DNA of 64,000 bases, from positions 1 to 64,000 of the forward strand of contig JAVBJN010000077.1 in assembly GCA_031546985.1 (NCBI GenBank), read 5' to 3'. The stretch comes from JAVBJN01 sp031546985. Its GTDB lineage: Bacteria > Bacteroidota > Bacteroidia > Chitinophagales > Chitinophagaceae. Within the stretch, counting starts at the first letter, position 1. Each line of letters starts with the position of its first letter. A model generated the notes under the pieces. The model was given only the letters and a program-made list of their open reading frames with translations. It had not been told where the DNA came from and did no database searches. Made by a program: the position numbers and the translations under genes. Below, in pieces: positions 9,595 through 19,091 of the stretch.

Positions 9595-11109
9595 ATGAAT
9601 AAACCAGCCATTTATACTTTAGGCCAGTTGAAAGCGTCGGGATACCAATCCCGTTCGGTTAAAGAAGAAATTCGCCAAAACCTGATCGAAAAACTGCAAT
9701 CCCGCACACCTGCTTTTCCGGGCATATTGGGTTATGAAAATACTGTGATTCCAGAACTGGAAACTGCTGTATTGTCGCGGCACAATATATTGCTACTCGG
9801 TTTGCGCGGGCAGGCCAAAACACGTATTGCCCGGCAAATGGTATCGTTGCTGGATGAATGGATTCCTGTAGTGAGCGGTTCTGAGATCAACGACGATCCT
9901 TTGATTCCTATTTCCAGGTATGCCAGAGAGCTGGTAGCGGAGAAGGGCGATGAAACCCCGGTAGACTGGCTGCACCGTAGTGAACGTTACAGCGAAAAGC
10001 TGGCTACGCCAGATGTGTCGGTAGCAGATTTGATTGGTGATATAGATCCTATTAAAGCCGCTAATCTTAAACTGCATTTTGGCGACGAAAGGGTAATGCA
10101 TTATGGCATCATTCCCCGTTCGCACCGTGGGTTGTTTGTGATCAATGAATTGCCCGATTTACAGGCGCGCATACAGGTGGCATTGTTCAATATTTTACAG
10201 GAAGGCGATGTGCAGATCCGTGGTTTTAAACTGCGGATGCCGCTCGATATTATGTTTGTATTTACGGCCAACCCCGAAGATTATACCAACCGTGGCTCTA
10301 TCGTTACACCGCTTAAAGACCGTATCGAAAGCCAGATTATGACGCATTACCCGGGCTCGGTAGATGTGTCGGAGCGCATTACCCAGCAAGAAGCACATTT
10401 GCATCCCGACCAGGAAGGTATTGCAGTGCCCCGCTTGTGTAAAATGCTGGTAGAGCAGATCGCAATGGAAGCCCGCCATAGTGAGTTTGTAGACCAAAAG
10501 AGCGGTGTGAGCGCCAGGCTTACCATTTCTGCTTACGAAAACATGGTGAGTTATGCAGAGCGCAGAAGCATCATCAATGGCGATGCCCATACGCAGGTGC
10601 GTATAGCCGATCTGAATGGTGTGGTGGCGGCTATTACCGGTAAAATAGAACTGGTGTATGAAGGAGAGCAGGAAGGCGCATTGCCCGTAGCGCAAAAACT
10701 GATTAGCCAGGCTATTAAAAGCCTGTTTTTGGAGCATTTCCCCGATCCTGAGAACTATAAACGCAAACGGAAAGATGTAGAAGGACTGCTTAACGTATAC
10801 CAACCCGTAATAGATTGGTTTAGTAAAGGTAATGTGCTGGAATTGCTTTGGGATACGAACGACCGGGAGTATACCCATGCCTTAGGTAAGGTAGATGGCC
10901 TGGTAGACCTGGTAAGGGCTTATGTGCCCGATGCCGAAGTGGCTGAGATGAGCATCTGGATGGAGTTTGTGCTGCATGGCATGGCGGCTTGCTCGCTCAT
11001 CAGTAAGCAATCTTTTGGTGGTGCCAACGACCGCTTTGCCGATATACTGGGCTCTATGCTCAATATGGATATGGGCAGTTTTGAAGACTGGGACGATGAA
11101 GAATTGTAG
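9595..11109 (+). CDS. MoxR/Mg-chelatase-like AAA+ ATPase
   Basis: The 504-residue AAA+ protein has an unusual Walker A (LLGLRGQAKTRIA, about 67-79), a Walker B region at GLFVINELPDL where Glu precedes the usual DE position, and sensor 1 at FTANPEDYTNRG. This Mg-chelatase subunit I-like arrangement, with the partner VWA gene directly upstream, points to an ATP-driven complex remodelling a client protein or inserting a metal. The C-terminal about 180 residues are helical and unrecognised. It is the last gene of a two-gene operon, ending in a terminator shared with the convergent T9SS gene. Confidence 0.85.
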   Translation: MNKPAIYTLGQLKASGYQSRSVKEEIRQNLIEKLQSRTPAFPGILGYENTVIPELETAVLSRHNILLLGLRGQAKTRIARQMVSLLDEWIPVVSGSEINDDPLIPISRYARELVAEKGDETPVDWLHRSERYSEKLATPDVSVADLIGDIDPIKAANLKLHFGDERVMHYGIIPRSHRGLFVINELPDLQARIQVALFNILQEGDVQIRGFKLRMPLDIMFVFTANPEDYTNRGSIVTPLKDRIESQIMTHYPGSVDVSERITQQEAHLHPDQEGIAVPRLCKMLVEQIAMEARHSEFVDQKSGVSARLTISAYENMVSYAERRSIINGDAHTQVRIADLNGVVAAITGKIELVYEGEQEGALPVAQKLISQAIKSLFLEHFPDPENYKRKRKDVEGLLNVYQPVIDWFSKGNVLELLWDTNDREYTHALGKVDGLVDLVRAYVPDAEVAEMSIWMEFVLHGMAACSLISKQSFGGANDRFADILGSMLNMDMGSFEDWDDEEL

Positions 11110-11130
11110 TACAGGATAAAGAAAATAAAA

Positions 11131-11160
11131 AAGCCCCGCAGTTATTGCGGGGCTTTTTTA
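11131..11160. terminator. Bidirectional intrinsic terminator
   Basis: A 10-bp stem (11131-11140 with 11146-11155), flanked by A-rich sequence on the left and T-rich on the right, serves both the AAA+ gene (+) and the T9SS gene (-). Confidence 0.9.
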
Positions 11161-11178
11161 TAAAGGTTGGTAGTTAGC

Positions 11179-11937
11179 TTATTTAGCCAATACTACTTTA
11201 CCCATGTATTGTTGGTTACCGGCAACGATTTTTACCAGGTACAGACCATTGTTCAGGCTATTCAGGTTAGCAGAGATTTTCTGCATGCCGCTGTTTACAG
11301 CACCTTTTTCTTCAGTGTAAACTACTTTACCAGTGATGTCAGAAACAATGATAGAAACGCTTTGACGCTCGTTCAGGTAGATTTCAGCAGTAGCTACGTT
11401 AGTAACAGGGTTAGGGTAGAAAGAAACAGTTTGAGCTCTGTTTTTAGCACCGCGGTTAGCAGTTACTTCGTTGATACCAGTTGGATTAGAACTAGAGAAG
11501 AACTGGTAAGAACGGCAACCCAGGTTGTTAGTGAAGTTAGCATCTTTAGTAGAATCAGCAGATCTGTTCAGTGCAACAGCAGCTACACAAAAATCGTGAG
11601 CACCATTTGCAGCACTAGAGAAATTCAGATTCAGGGTATCTGGCAGGGTGATAGAATCACCAGCATTCAGGTCATTATTCAATTTGAACATAGACTGGCT
11701 ACCAGTTACGTAGTTGTTATCTACATACCATTCAATAACCATAGTATCTTTAGTTTTGTCAACTTTCTGAGGGCCCAGGTTTTTGATGGTGAAAACGATT
11801 GGCGTTTGCATACCACTGGTGATAGTAGTTCCAGCAGCTGGAGATTTCAGTGTTACTTGTAAGTCTAAAACGCGCTGTGCGTTTGCGCCAAATACTGCGC
11901 AAGCCAGAATAGCAAGGGTAGAAATTAATTTTTTCAT
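11179..11937 (-). CDS. Small T9SS-sorted secreted protein
   Basis: The 252-residue protein has a Sec signal peptide (MKKLISTLAILACAVFGANA), a beta-rich CARDB-like ectodomain (VTLKSPAAGTTITSG..., residues about 25-150) and a type A T9SS C-terminal domain starting near FYPNPVTNVATAEIYL and ending YMGKVVLAK. Such proteins cross the outer membrane by the type IX system, losing the C-terminal domain or becoming surface-attached. The CARDB-like part suggests an adhesive or structural role. It is monocistronic, with about 180 bp of upstream non-coding DNA. Confidence 0.85.
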   Translation of the reverse strand: MKKLISTLAILACAVFGANAQRVLDLQVTLKSPAAGTTITSGMQTPIVFTIKNLGPQKVDKTKDTMVIEWYVDNNYVTGSQSMFKLNNDLNAGDSITLPDTLNLNFSSAANGAHDFCVAAVALNRSADSTKDANFTNNLGCRSYQFFSSSNPTGINEVTANRGAKNRAQTVSFYPNPVTNVATAEIYLNERQSVSIIVSDITGKVVYTEEKGAVNSGMQKISANLNSLNNGLYLVKIVAGNQQYMGKVVLAK

Positions 11938-12118
11938 GCTCTGTTAAATTTAGGGGCCTAAGATAGTAATTTTTTAAACACGCAAGTAATGACTTCGTAT
12001 TTATTTATTTTATCTGTGTTGGGGCAAAGTGCTTGTATCTCATATTAATATATGCGAAACGTAACCTTGGTATTTGGCGGTATTTTCATAAATTGAATGA
12101 TAAACAAGTGTAACCATT

Positions 12119-14521
12119 ATGAATCGTCATATCCGTAAAGTTGCTGTACTGGGTTCCGGTGTTATGGGGTCCCGCATTGCCTGCCATTTTGCAGGTATAG
12201 GAGTGGAAGTATTGTTGATGGATATTGTGCCCAATGCGCTCTCCGATGCCGAAACGGCCAAAGGGCTCACGTTGGAGCACCCGGCAGTGCGTAACCGGAT
12301 TGTAAATGAGGCGCTTGCATCAAGCCTGAAAGCCAATCCAAGCCCGGTATATACCAAAGATGTGGTAAAACGCATCCGCACGGGCAATTTTACCGATAAC
12401 ATGAAAGAGATTGGCGATTTTGACTGGGTGATAGAAGTGGTGGTAGAGAACCTGAAGATCAAACAACAGGTATTTGAACAGGTAGAGCAGTTCCGTAAAC
12501 CGGGTACACTTATCACCTCCAACACCTCAGGCATCCCCATTCATCTGATGGCAGAGGGCCGTAGCGACGATTTTAAAAAGCATTTCTGCGGTACGCACTT
12601 CTTTAACCCGCCCCGCTACCTGCGCCTGCTCGAAATTATTCCAACCCCACATACCGATCCGGCTATTATCGATTTCTTAATGAATTATGGCGATGTGTTT
12701 CTGGGCAAGACTACGGTGTTGTGTAAAGACACGCCGGCATTTATTGCCAACCGGGTAGGGGTGTTCTCCATTATGGCCATTACCAAAGTGATGGAAGAAT
12801 TGGGGCTGAATGTAGATGAGGTAGATGCGCTTACCGGTCCGGTTATGGGCCGCCCTAAGTCTGCCACCTTCCGCACCGGAGATGTAGTAGGGCTGGATAC
12901 CCTGGTGAAAGTGGCCGAACAATTGCCGCAAAACTGTCCCGATGACGAAGCAAAGGACATGTTCCAACTGCCGGGCTACCTGCAAAAAATGATCGAAAAC
13001 AAATGGTTGGGCGATAAAACAGGGCAGGGCTTTTACAAAAAAGTAAAAACACCCGATGGTAAAAAAGAAATCTATACCCTTAACCTGCAGACCATGGAAT
13101 ACGGGCCCAAGCAAAAAGCCCGCTTTGCTACCATCGAAACTGCCAAGCCTATTGAGGATCTTAAACAACGTTTAAAAGCATTATATGCCGGCAGCGATAA
13201 AGCCGGGGAGTTTTACCGCAAATTCCATCACCACCTGTTTGCCTACATCTCGCACCGCATTCCCGAAATATCGGATGATCTGTATAAGATCGATGATGCG
13301 CTCAAAGCTGGTTTTGGCTGGGAGATTGGGGCATTCGAAAGCTGGGATGTGCTGGGTGTAGAAAAAGTGCTGCAGGCGATGGAAGCCGAAGGCAAAGCGG
13401 TAGCGCCCTGGGTAAAAGAGATGCTGGCCAAGCGTATTACCAGTTTTTACATGGTAGAAGATGGTAAGCGTAAGTATTATGATATTAACAGCGGCAGCTA
13501 CAAAGTAATTCCGGGTACAGAGAGTTTTATCATACTCGAAAACTACGGCGATAAAGCAGTGTGGAAAAACAGCGCCTGCAAAGTGGTAGATATTGGAGAT
13601 GATGTATTGGCGTTATCCTGGAATACTAAAATGAATACCATTGGCGGCGAGGTGCTCGAAGGCATCAACAAAGCCATTGATATGGCCGAAAAAGATTTTA
13701 AAGGATTGGTGATTGCCAATGGCGGCGCCAATTTCAGCGCGGGTGCCAACGTGGGCATGATCTTTATGTTTGCGGTAGAGCAGGAATACGATGAGCTGGA
13801 TTTTGCCGTTCGTGCATTCCAGAAGGCCACCATGCGCGCCCGTTACTCTTCTATTCCGGTGGTGGTAGCGCCGCACGGCCTTACTTTAGGTGGCGGTTGT
13901 GAGCTATGCCTGCATGCCGATCATGTGCAGGCGGCGGCAGAAACCTATATTGGATTGGTAGAAATGGGCGTAGGCCTTATTCCCGGCGGTGGTGGCACCA
14001 AAGAGTTTACCCTCCGTGCCAGCGACGCTTTCTTTAAAGACGATATTGAAATTCCTACTTTACAGCAACGCTTTATCAATATAGGTACGGCAAAAGTGGC
14101 TACCTCTGCATTGGAAGCATTTGACCTGGGTATTCTCAAAAAAGGTCGAGATGCGGTTTCCATTAACCTGGACCGTCGTGTGGCCGACGGAAAACAAAAA
14201 GTGCTGGACCTCTGGAATGCCGGCTATACACAACCCGTACAGCGTAAAGATATTAAAGTGCTGGGCCGTACCTCACTGGGCACTTTCCAAACCGGATTGA
14301 ACGGTATGTGGAGAGGCAACTATATCTCCGACCACGACAAAAAAGTAGCACAAAAACTGGCTTATGTCATGAGCGGTGGCGATCTGAGCGAAGCCTCGCT
14401 GGTATCGGAGCAATACCTGCTCGACCTGGAGCGCGAAGCATTTCTGAGTCTCTGTGGTGAGAAGAAAACGCTGGAGCGCCTGCAATCGGTAATCACCACC
14501 GGTAAACCTATTCGTAACTAA
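12119..14521 (+). CDS. 3-hydroxyacyl-CoA dehydrogenase/enoyl-CoA hydratase (FadN-like)
   Basis: An 800-residue bifunctional beta-oxidation enzyme. The N-terminal NAD-binding domain begins with GSGVMGSRIACHFAG and continues into the 3HCDH C-terminal helices (FIANRVGVF; GVMGRPKSATF-RTGDVVGLD). A crotonase-like domain is near residues 500-700 (NFSAGANVG, LTLGGGCE, GVGLIPGGGG). The order dehydrogenase then hydratase is the reverse of E. coli FadB and matches the FadN type of Bacillus, about 790 residues. It should hydrate trans-enoyl-CoA and oxidise L-3-hydroxyacyl-CoA. The thiolase and acyl-CoA dehydrogenase usually linked to it are not adjacent. Confidence 0.92.
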   Translation: MNRHIRKVAVLGSGVMGSRIACHFAGIGVEVLLMDIVPNALSDAETAKGLTLEHPAVRNRIVNEALASSLKANPSPVYTKDVVKRIRTGNFTDNMKEIGDFDWVIEVVVENLKIKQQVFEQVEQFRKPGTLITSNTSGIPIHLMAEGRSDDFKKHFCGTHFFNPPRYLRLLEIIPTPHTDPAIIDFLMNYGDVFLGKTTVLCKDTPAFIANRVGVFSIMAITKVMEELGLNVDEVDALTGPVMGRPKSATFRTGDVVGLDTLVKVAEQLPQNCPDDEAKDMFQLPGYLQKMIENKWLGDKTGQGFYKKVKTPDGKKEIYTLNLQTMEYGPKQKARFATIETAKPIEDLKQRLKALYAGSDKAGEFYRKFHHHLFAYISHRIPEISDDLYKIDDALKAGFGWEIGAFESWDVLGVEKVLQAMEAEGKAVAPWVKEMLAKRITSFYMVEDGKRKYYDINSGSYKVIPGTESFIILENYGDKAVWKNSACKVVDIGDDVLALSWNTKMNTIGGEVLEGINKAIDMAEKDFKGLVIANGGANFSAGANVGMIFMFAVEQEYDELDFAVRAFQKATMRARYSSIPVVVAPHGLTLGGGCELCLHADHVQAAAETYIGLVEMGVGLIPGGGGTKEFTLRASDAFFKDDIEIPTLQQRFINIGTAKVATSALEAFDLGILKKGRDAVSINLDRRVADGKQKVLDLWNAGYTQPVQRKDIKVLGRTSLGTFQTGLNGMWRGNYISDHDKKVAQKLAYVMSGGDLSEASLVSEQYLLDLEREAFLSLCGEKKTLERLQSVITTGKPIRN

Positions 14522-14534
14522 TCAACCCTGAACC

Positions 14535-15419
14535 TTGAGTGTATTAACCATCAACAATATATCCAAAGCCTATGGCCCGGTACTGGCATTGAAAAATGTG
14601 AGTTTTACGGTGCCGCAACATACGGTGTTTGGTGTGCTGGGGCCTAATGGCAGTGGTAAAACGACCTTGCTGGGCATTCTGCTGGACGTTTTAAAAGCCG
14701 ATGCCGGCACATTTCAGTGGTGGAAGCAGCCAGATGATGCTGCCCGCCGGAAAATAGGCGCCTTGCTCGAAACGCCCAATTTTTACCATTACCTCTCTGG
14801 TGTAGATAACCTGAAAATAGTAGCGCAGATCAAGGGCTGCCCCGAAGAGCGTATCGATAAGGTGCTGGATATGACCGGGCTGCTGGCCAGGAAAGACCAT
14901 AAATTTCAGACCTATTCGTTGGGTATGAAGCAAAGGCTGGCTATTGCCTCCGCATTGCTGGCCAACCCCGAAGTGCTGCTGCTAGATGAACCCACCAACG
15001 GGCTCGATCCGGCGGGTATTGCAGAGATACGTACACTTATCCAGCAATTGCATAGCCAGGGTGTAACCATTATTATGGCCAGTCACCTGCTCGATGAGGT
15101 AGAGAAGGTATGCACCCATGTGGCCATTCTTAAAAAAGGCGATCTGTTAGGTTCCGGTGCTGTAGATGAAGTGCTGCACCAGCAAAAAGTGGTAGAAATA
15201 GCAGCAAGCGACTTGGCTAAACTGTCGCAGGTTCTACAGGAGTATCCGCAAATGCTTAAACAGGAGGCCAACCATGCTACGCTGCGGTTGTACTTTAACG
15301 AATGGCCCGATATGGCAGCACTTAACCAGTTTTGTTTCGAAAGAGGCATTGTGCTGGAGCAGTTGCAGCAACGTAAGCAGAGCCTCGAATCGTCCTTTAT
15401 GCAACTAACCAATAACTAA
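14535..15419 (+). CDS. ABC transporter ATP-binding protein
   Basis: The 294-residue ATPase of an ABC-2 type exporter has Walker A GPNGSGKTT (36-44), signature YSLGMKQRLAIA, Walker B VLLLDEPTNGLDP and the switch His in ASHLLDEVE. The about 80-residue C-terminal extension is typical of the CcmA/BcrA group. The start is TTG, 13 bp after the FadN-like gene; an internal ATG start would remove the first strand of the fold. The permease gene follows 2 bp later, so the pair forms one exporter. Substrate is unknown. Confidence 0.93.
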   Translation: MSVLTINNISKAYGPVLALKNVSFTVPQHTVFGVLGPNGSGKTTLLGILLDVLKADAGTFQWWKQPDDAARRKIGALLETPNFYHYLSGVDNLKIVAQIKGCPEERIDKVLDMTGLLARKDHKFQTYSLGMKQRLAIASALLANPEVLLLDEPTNGLDPAGIAEIRTLIQQLHSQGVTIIMASHLLDEVEKVCTHVAILKKGDLLGSGAVDEVLHQQKVVEIAASDLAKLSQVLQEYPQMLKQEANHATLRLYFNEWPDMAALNQFCFERGIVLEQLQQRKQSLESSFMQLTNN

Positions 15420-15421
15420 AC

Positions 15422-16213
15422 ATGAAAGCATTGCTGGCCATTGAATGGCTCAAAGTAAAGCGCTACCGCACTTTTTGGTGGTTGCTCGTTTTTTATACCG
15501 GATCGCTTGCCTTGTTTACCCTTATGCTCTACAAAGGCATTTTTACAATGGGGCCCAAAGGCATGAATATTTTAAGCTCACTGTTCAGTTTTCCCAGCGT
15601 TTGGAAAAACCTCGGTTTCTGGGCTTCTTTTTTTGTAGACTTCCTGGCTATACTCATGATCATATTGGTCTCCAACGAATACCAGTATAAGACCAACCGG
15701 CAGAATGTTATAGACGGGCAAACGCGGCTTCAGTTCCTGCATGCCAAGTATGGCTTGGTACTGCTGCTGTCTTTGGGTGGTACATTACTCTACCTGCTCG
15801 ATTGCGTGCTGATCGGTGGCATGGCTTCTTCGAGTTTGCAAAATGTAACTGCTGGTATGGATAGTGTTTTGTATTTCTTTATCCATTCCTTCAATTTTAT
15901 TTCGTTTGGTTTATTGCTGGGGTTGCTGCTTAAACGGTCCGGTATCGCGCTGAGCGTGTTTCTCGGTTACCAGTTTATAGTAGAGAATATTCTGAAATCG
16001 CTTATCGACAATAAAATCTATTCCGGCGCAGGCACATACCTGCCTTTGCAGAGTACCGATGATATGTTTCCATTCCCCATCATGGAAATGGCCAAGCAAT
16101 TGGTCTCTATGCCTTCAGGCCCTCCTATATATTGGTCGGCCCTGGCTGGCGTGGCCTGGAGTGTGATCTATTATGTAATTGCACGTAACCGAATACAGAA
16201 AACCGATTTGTAA
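15422..16213 (+). CDS. ABC-2 type permease
   Basis: The 263-residue membrane protein has about six hydrophobic helices, with a first helix FWWLLVFYTGSLALFTLMLY, a long cytoplasmic turn after helix 2 (SNEYQYKTNRQNVIDGQTR) and a final helix before NRIQKTDL. The E-QYKT-RQN-ID-Q-R stretch is characteristic of ABC-2 permeases in BcrB/NosY-like exporters. It should dimerise and pair with the ATPase encoded directly upstream. A terminator 30 bp downstream closes the transcript. Confidence 0.85.
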   Translation: MKALLAIEWLKVKRYRTFWWLLVFYTGSLALFTLMLYKGIFTMGPKGMNILSSLFSFPSVWKNLGFWASFFVDFLAILMIILVSNEYQYKTNRQNVIDGQTRLQFLHAKYGLVLLLSLGGTLLYLLDCVLIGGMASSSLQNVTAGMDSVLYFFIHSFNFISFGLLLGLLLKRSGIALSVFLGYQFIVENILKSLIDNKIYSGAGTYLPLQSTDDMFPFPIMEMAKQLVSMPSGPPIYWSALAGVAWSVIYYVIARNRIQKTDL

Positions 16214-16242
16214 CAGACTATCAATATCAATAAAAGTTATCA

Positions 16243-16275
16243 GATCCCCTGCCTGGTATAGGTCAGGGGATTTTC
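16243..16275 (+). terminator. Intrinsic terminator after the ABC exporter
   Basis: A stem TCCCCTG/CAGGGGA (16245-16251 with 16264-16270) is followed by TTTTCTTTTC. Confidence 0.8.
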
Positions 16276-16395
16276 TTTTCGGTTTATGTTTTAATTATTA
16301 TTGCGGGTTGAACCGGTAAGGCGCATTGGGCAAGACAATTAACAAGTTAAATTGCCGTTGAGTATGAATCCGGGTAATACGAATAAATAATTTAT

Positions 16396-17895
16396 ATGGA
16401 ATTTAAAGGCAAGTTTTGGTTGTTGGTGGTGTTCATGATGGTGGTAGCGTATTTTCCGCTGTGCCTGCACCTCGATTCATTTCCGATCCAAAAATGGGAT
16501 GAAAGCCGGCTGACGGTGAATGCAATGGACATGGCAGATGAATGGACCGGATTTGTTGTTCGTTACGATGGTAAACCCGATGATTGGAGCACCAAACCCC
16601 CGCTTATGATCTGGTGTCAGGCGCTGGGCATAAAAATATTTGGTATAGGAGAGCTTGCCATGCGCCTTCCTTCTGCCATTGCCGGATTACTAACCTGCTT
16701 GCTGGTTTTTCTCGCATCTTTAAAATACCTCAAAAGTTATGTTTGGGCATTTGCAACCGTATTAGCATTGATAACATCGCAGGGTTATGTTTCGCTACAT
16801 GGCACCCGTACCGGAGATTTTGACCCTTTACTTACACTGTTTATAACGGGTTACCTGTTTTGTTGGTTTCAATACCTCGATAGCGGATTAAAACGAAAAT
16901 GGATACTGTTTTTTGGGGCATTTGTGGTTTGCGCTGTGTATACCAAGGGCATTGCAGGGCTAATGATGCTGCCAGGTGTATTCCTGTTTACACTATTAAG
17001 TCGTAAAGTACTGATCGTGATGAAGCAGCCCATGTTCTGGGTATCTGTTCTGGGTGTTGTGGCGATGACTGTTCTTTATTATTATGTACGTAACATACAG
17101 CAACCCGGTTATTGGGCGGCGATTATGGAAAATGAGCTCTGGGGGCGTTTTGGCCATTCTCTTGAAGGCCATGCAGAACCATTTGAGTATTACCTGAAAA
17201 ACTTTATCGTGTTCAGGTATGTATTCTGGTATGCGGTGTGCCTGGGCGGCATTGTGTTGAGTATGGTTTTTGAAAAAGGGGTGCAGAAACGTTGGCTGCT
17301 TTTTTTGCTCATTAATGCTGTGTTATATCTGCTCATTATTTCTAAAGGAGCAACCAAGCTGGAATGGTACGATCTTCCGCTGTATCCTTTGATGGCCTTT
17401 TTTGTGGCTTACCCCGTAGAATTAATTTGGAGAGAAGTACGCAAGCGTTGCGCAATGGCTGAAATGCGTGGTATATCTTATTATTTACTGGCTGGCGTAA
17501 CCTTGGCTTTGGTATTTGGACAGCCTTATTGGACTATGGTAAAAGCTGCTACCACCTGGCGTGCAGCGCCCTGGGAAAATGCTACTTACGATAATGGAAC
17601 CGTTTTGCGTATGATAACCGCAAAGCAGATACCCTGCAAAAAAGTTTACATTGCCGAATTGGGTTATGAACCTCAAACCCTTATGTATGTTCGCCTGTTT
17701 AATGATGCCGGTGGAAGTGCATCGTTCCTGGATTATAAGCTGATGAAGCCCGGCGATACCGTGTTAACACAGAAAGCAGAGGTAAAGGAATATATAGATG
17801 CACATTTTACAGCGATACCTGTACATATTGAGCAGAGTGCTATTTTATATGCTATAACTGGTTATTTGCCAGACACCAGCGCCGTAAAACATTAA
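16396..17895 (+). CDS. Membrane glycosyltransferase, ArnT/GT39-like
   Basis: The 499-residue polytopic protein has an N-terminal membrane helix and an acidic motif WDESRLTVNAMDMADEW in the first periplasmic loop, where GT-C enzymes keep their catalytic Asp/Glu. It continues with STKPPLMIWCQALGIKIFG and LAMRLPSAIAG, the PMT_2 hallmarks of ArnT-type transferases. About ten further helices and a soluble C-terminal region follow. These enzymes transfer a sugar from a polyprenyl-phosphate donor to lipid A, a glycolipid or a protein on the periplasmic face. The acceptor is unknown; lpxB lies nearby but in a different transcript. Confidence 0.85.
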   Translation: MEFKGKFWLLVVFMMVVAYFPLCLHLDSFPIQKWDESRLTVNAMDMADEWTGFVVRYDGKPDDWSTKPPLMIWCQALGIKIFGIGELAMRLPSAIAGLLTCLLVFLASLKYLKSYVWAFATVLALITSQGYVSLHGTRTGDFDPLLTLFITGYLFCWFQYLDSGLKRKWILFFGAFVVCAVYTKGIAGLMMLPGVFLFTLLSRKVLIVMKQPMFWVSVLGVVAMTVLYYYVRNIQQPGYWAAIMENELWGRFGHSLEGHAEPFEYYLKNFIVFRYVFWYAVCLGGIVLSMVFEKGVQKRWLLFLLINAVLYLLIISKGATKLEWYDLPLYPLMAFFVAYPVELIWREVRKRCAMAEMRGISYYLLAGVTLALVFGQPYWTMVKAATTWRAAPWENATYDNGTVLRMITAKQIPCKKVYIAELGYEPQTLMYVRLFNDAGGSASFLDYKLMKPGDTVLTQKAEVKEYIDAHFTAIPVHIEQSAILYAITGYLPDTSAVKH

Positions 17896-17944
17896 TGCTT
17901 TAAATAAGCCGTTGCAGATAACACACATCGTAAAGGAACCGATT

Positions 17945-18727
17945 ATGAAAAAAACAACCAAGGAGCGCCCGGTTATATTGTTAACCAACGACGATGGTAT
18001 TGCTGCGCCCGGCATCCGCAACATGCTGGAAGCGGTGCAGGACCTGGGCGATATTTATGTGGTAGCACCCGATAGTCCGCAATCGGGCATGGGGCACGCC
18101 ATCACCATTTCCAAACCATTGAGACTGAATCATGTGCAAATCTTTGGGGATATACCAGCATACCAGTGCACCGGTACGCCGGTCGATTGCGTAAAACTGG
18201 CTGTAGATAAAGTTTTGCATCGCCGTCCGGATATTTGCCTGAGCGGCATTAACCACGGTGCCAACCACTCTATCAATATCATTTATTCCGGTACTATGTC
18301 GGCGGCTATGGAAGCATCTATTGAAGGGATAAACTCTGCCGGATTTTCATTGCTCGATTATAATTTCGATGCCGATTTTACGCTGGCGCGCAAAGTGGTG
18401 CGCGAAGTAGCAGAGAAATTACTGGCCATGAAGCGCGATCAGGGCATTTTGTTTAATGTAAACATTCCTAAGATCAGCGAAAAGGATTACAAAGGCATTA
18501 AGGTTTGCCGGCAGGCCAATGCCAAGTGGAAAGAAAGCTTTGATGAGCGCAAAGACCCGATGGGCAAAAAATATTACTGGCTTACCGGAGAGTTTCTGAA
18601 CCGCGATAAAGGAAAGGATACCGATGTGTGGGCGCTGGCCAATAAATATGCATCGGTGGTGCCTGTGCAGTACGATCTTACACACCATGCGCTTAAAGAG
18701 CAGTTGCAGAAAGACTGGAAGCCTTAA
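17945..18727 (+). CDS. surE: 5'/3'-nucleotidase SurE
   Basis: The 260-residue SurE phosphatase has the metal-binding NDDG (ILLTNDDGIAAPG, residues 15-18), GTPVDCVKLA, and SGINHGANHSINIIYSGTMSAA containing the conserved Asn and Ser of the active site. SurE dephosphorylates nucleoside 5'- and 3'-monophosphates and short polyphosphate in the cytoplasm and is linked to stationary-phase survival. The ATG at 17945 is preferred over a TTG at 17912 because the family starts a few residues before the first beta strand. A small membrane protein gene and lpxB follow. Confidence 0.95.
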   Translation: MKKTTKERPVILLTNDDGIAAPGIRNMLEAVQDLGDIYVVAPDSPQSGMGHAITISKPLRLNHVQIFGDIPAYQCTGTPVDCVKLAVDKVLHRRPDICLSGINHGANHSINIIYSGTMSAAMEASIEGINSAGFSLLDYNFDADFTLARKVVREVAEKLLAMKRDQGILFNVNIPKISEKDYKGIKVCRQANAKWKESFDERKDPMGKKYYWLTGEFLNRDKGKDTDVWALANKYASVVPVQYDLTHHALKEQLQKDWKP

Positions 18728-18795
18728 CGTTGAAAGTGTAAATTGCTTTATTTTTCAGGCCTGTATGTAAATGCAGCAGGTTTAAATATTACTCA

Positions 18796-19089
18796 ATGCC
18801 TAGAAACAATACCGGTTGGGGATGGTTAATGGGAACGGTCATTCCTGTGTTTGGTTTTATCCTGTATTATGTACTTAAATTTCTGCCTTACGATGTAGGG
18901 TTTATGGAGTATGTAAGTACCGTAACATCCCGGTTGTTGCTGCCCAAAGTAATTTCTTTGAGTATCATTACCAACCTGCCTTTATTCCTCTATTACTACA
19001 ACCGTCATTGCGAGCGCAGCGCCAAAGGTGTACTGTTTGCTACCGGCATTTATGGCCTGGTGATCGTGGTGGCTAAGTTTTTCCTGTAA
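18796..19089 (+). CDS. Small hypothetical membrane protein
   Basis: The 97-residue protein has three hydrophobic segments (about 10-27, 43-66, 76-96). No catalytic motif is visible. Its stop lies 2 bp before lpxB, so the two are probably co-transcribed and co-translated. Similar short proteins often precede lpxB in Bacteroidota, which hints at a role near lipid A synthesis, but this is only context. Confidence 0.7.
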   Translation: MPRNNTGWGWLMGTVIPVFGFILYYVLKFLPYDVGFMEYVSTVTSRLLLPKVISLSIITNLPLFLYYYNRHCERSAKGVLFATGIYGLVIVVAKFFL

Positions 19090-19091
19090 TT

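Noticed and set aside
11167..11862. A 231-codon open frame opposite the small T9SS gene
   Set aside because: Antisense to a gene with signal peptide and T9SS domain; the sequence is Ser/Val/Tyr-biased as expected of a shadow frame.
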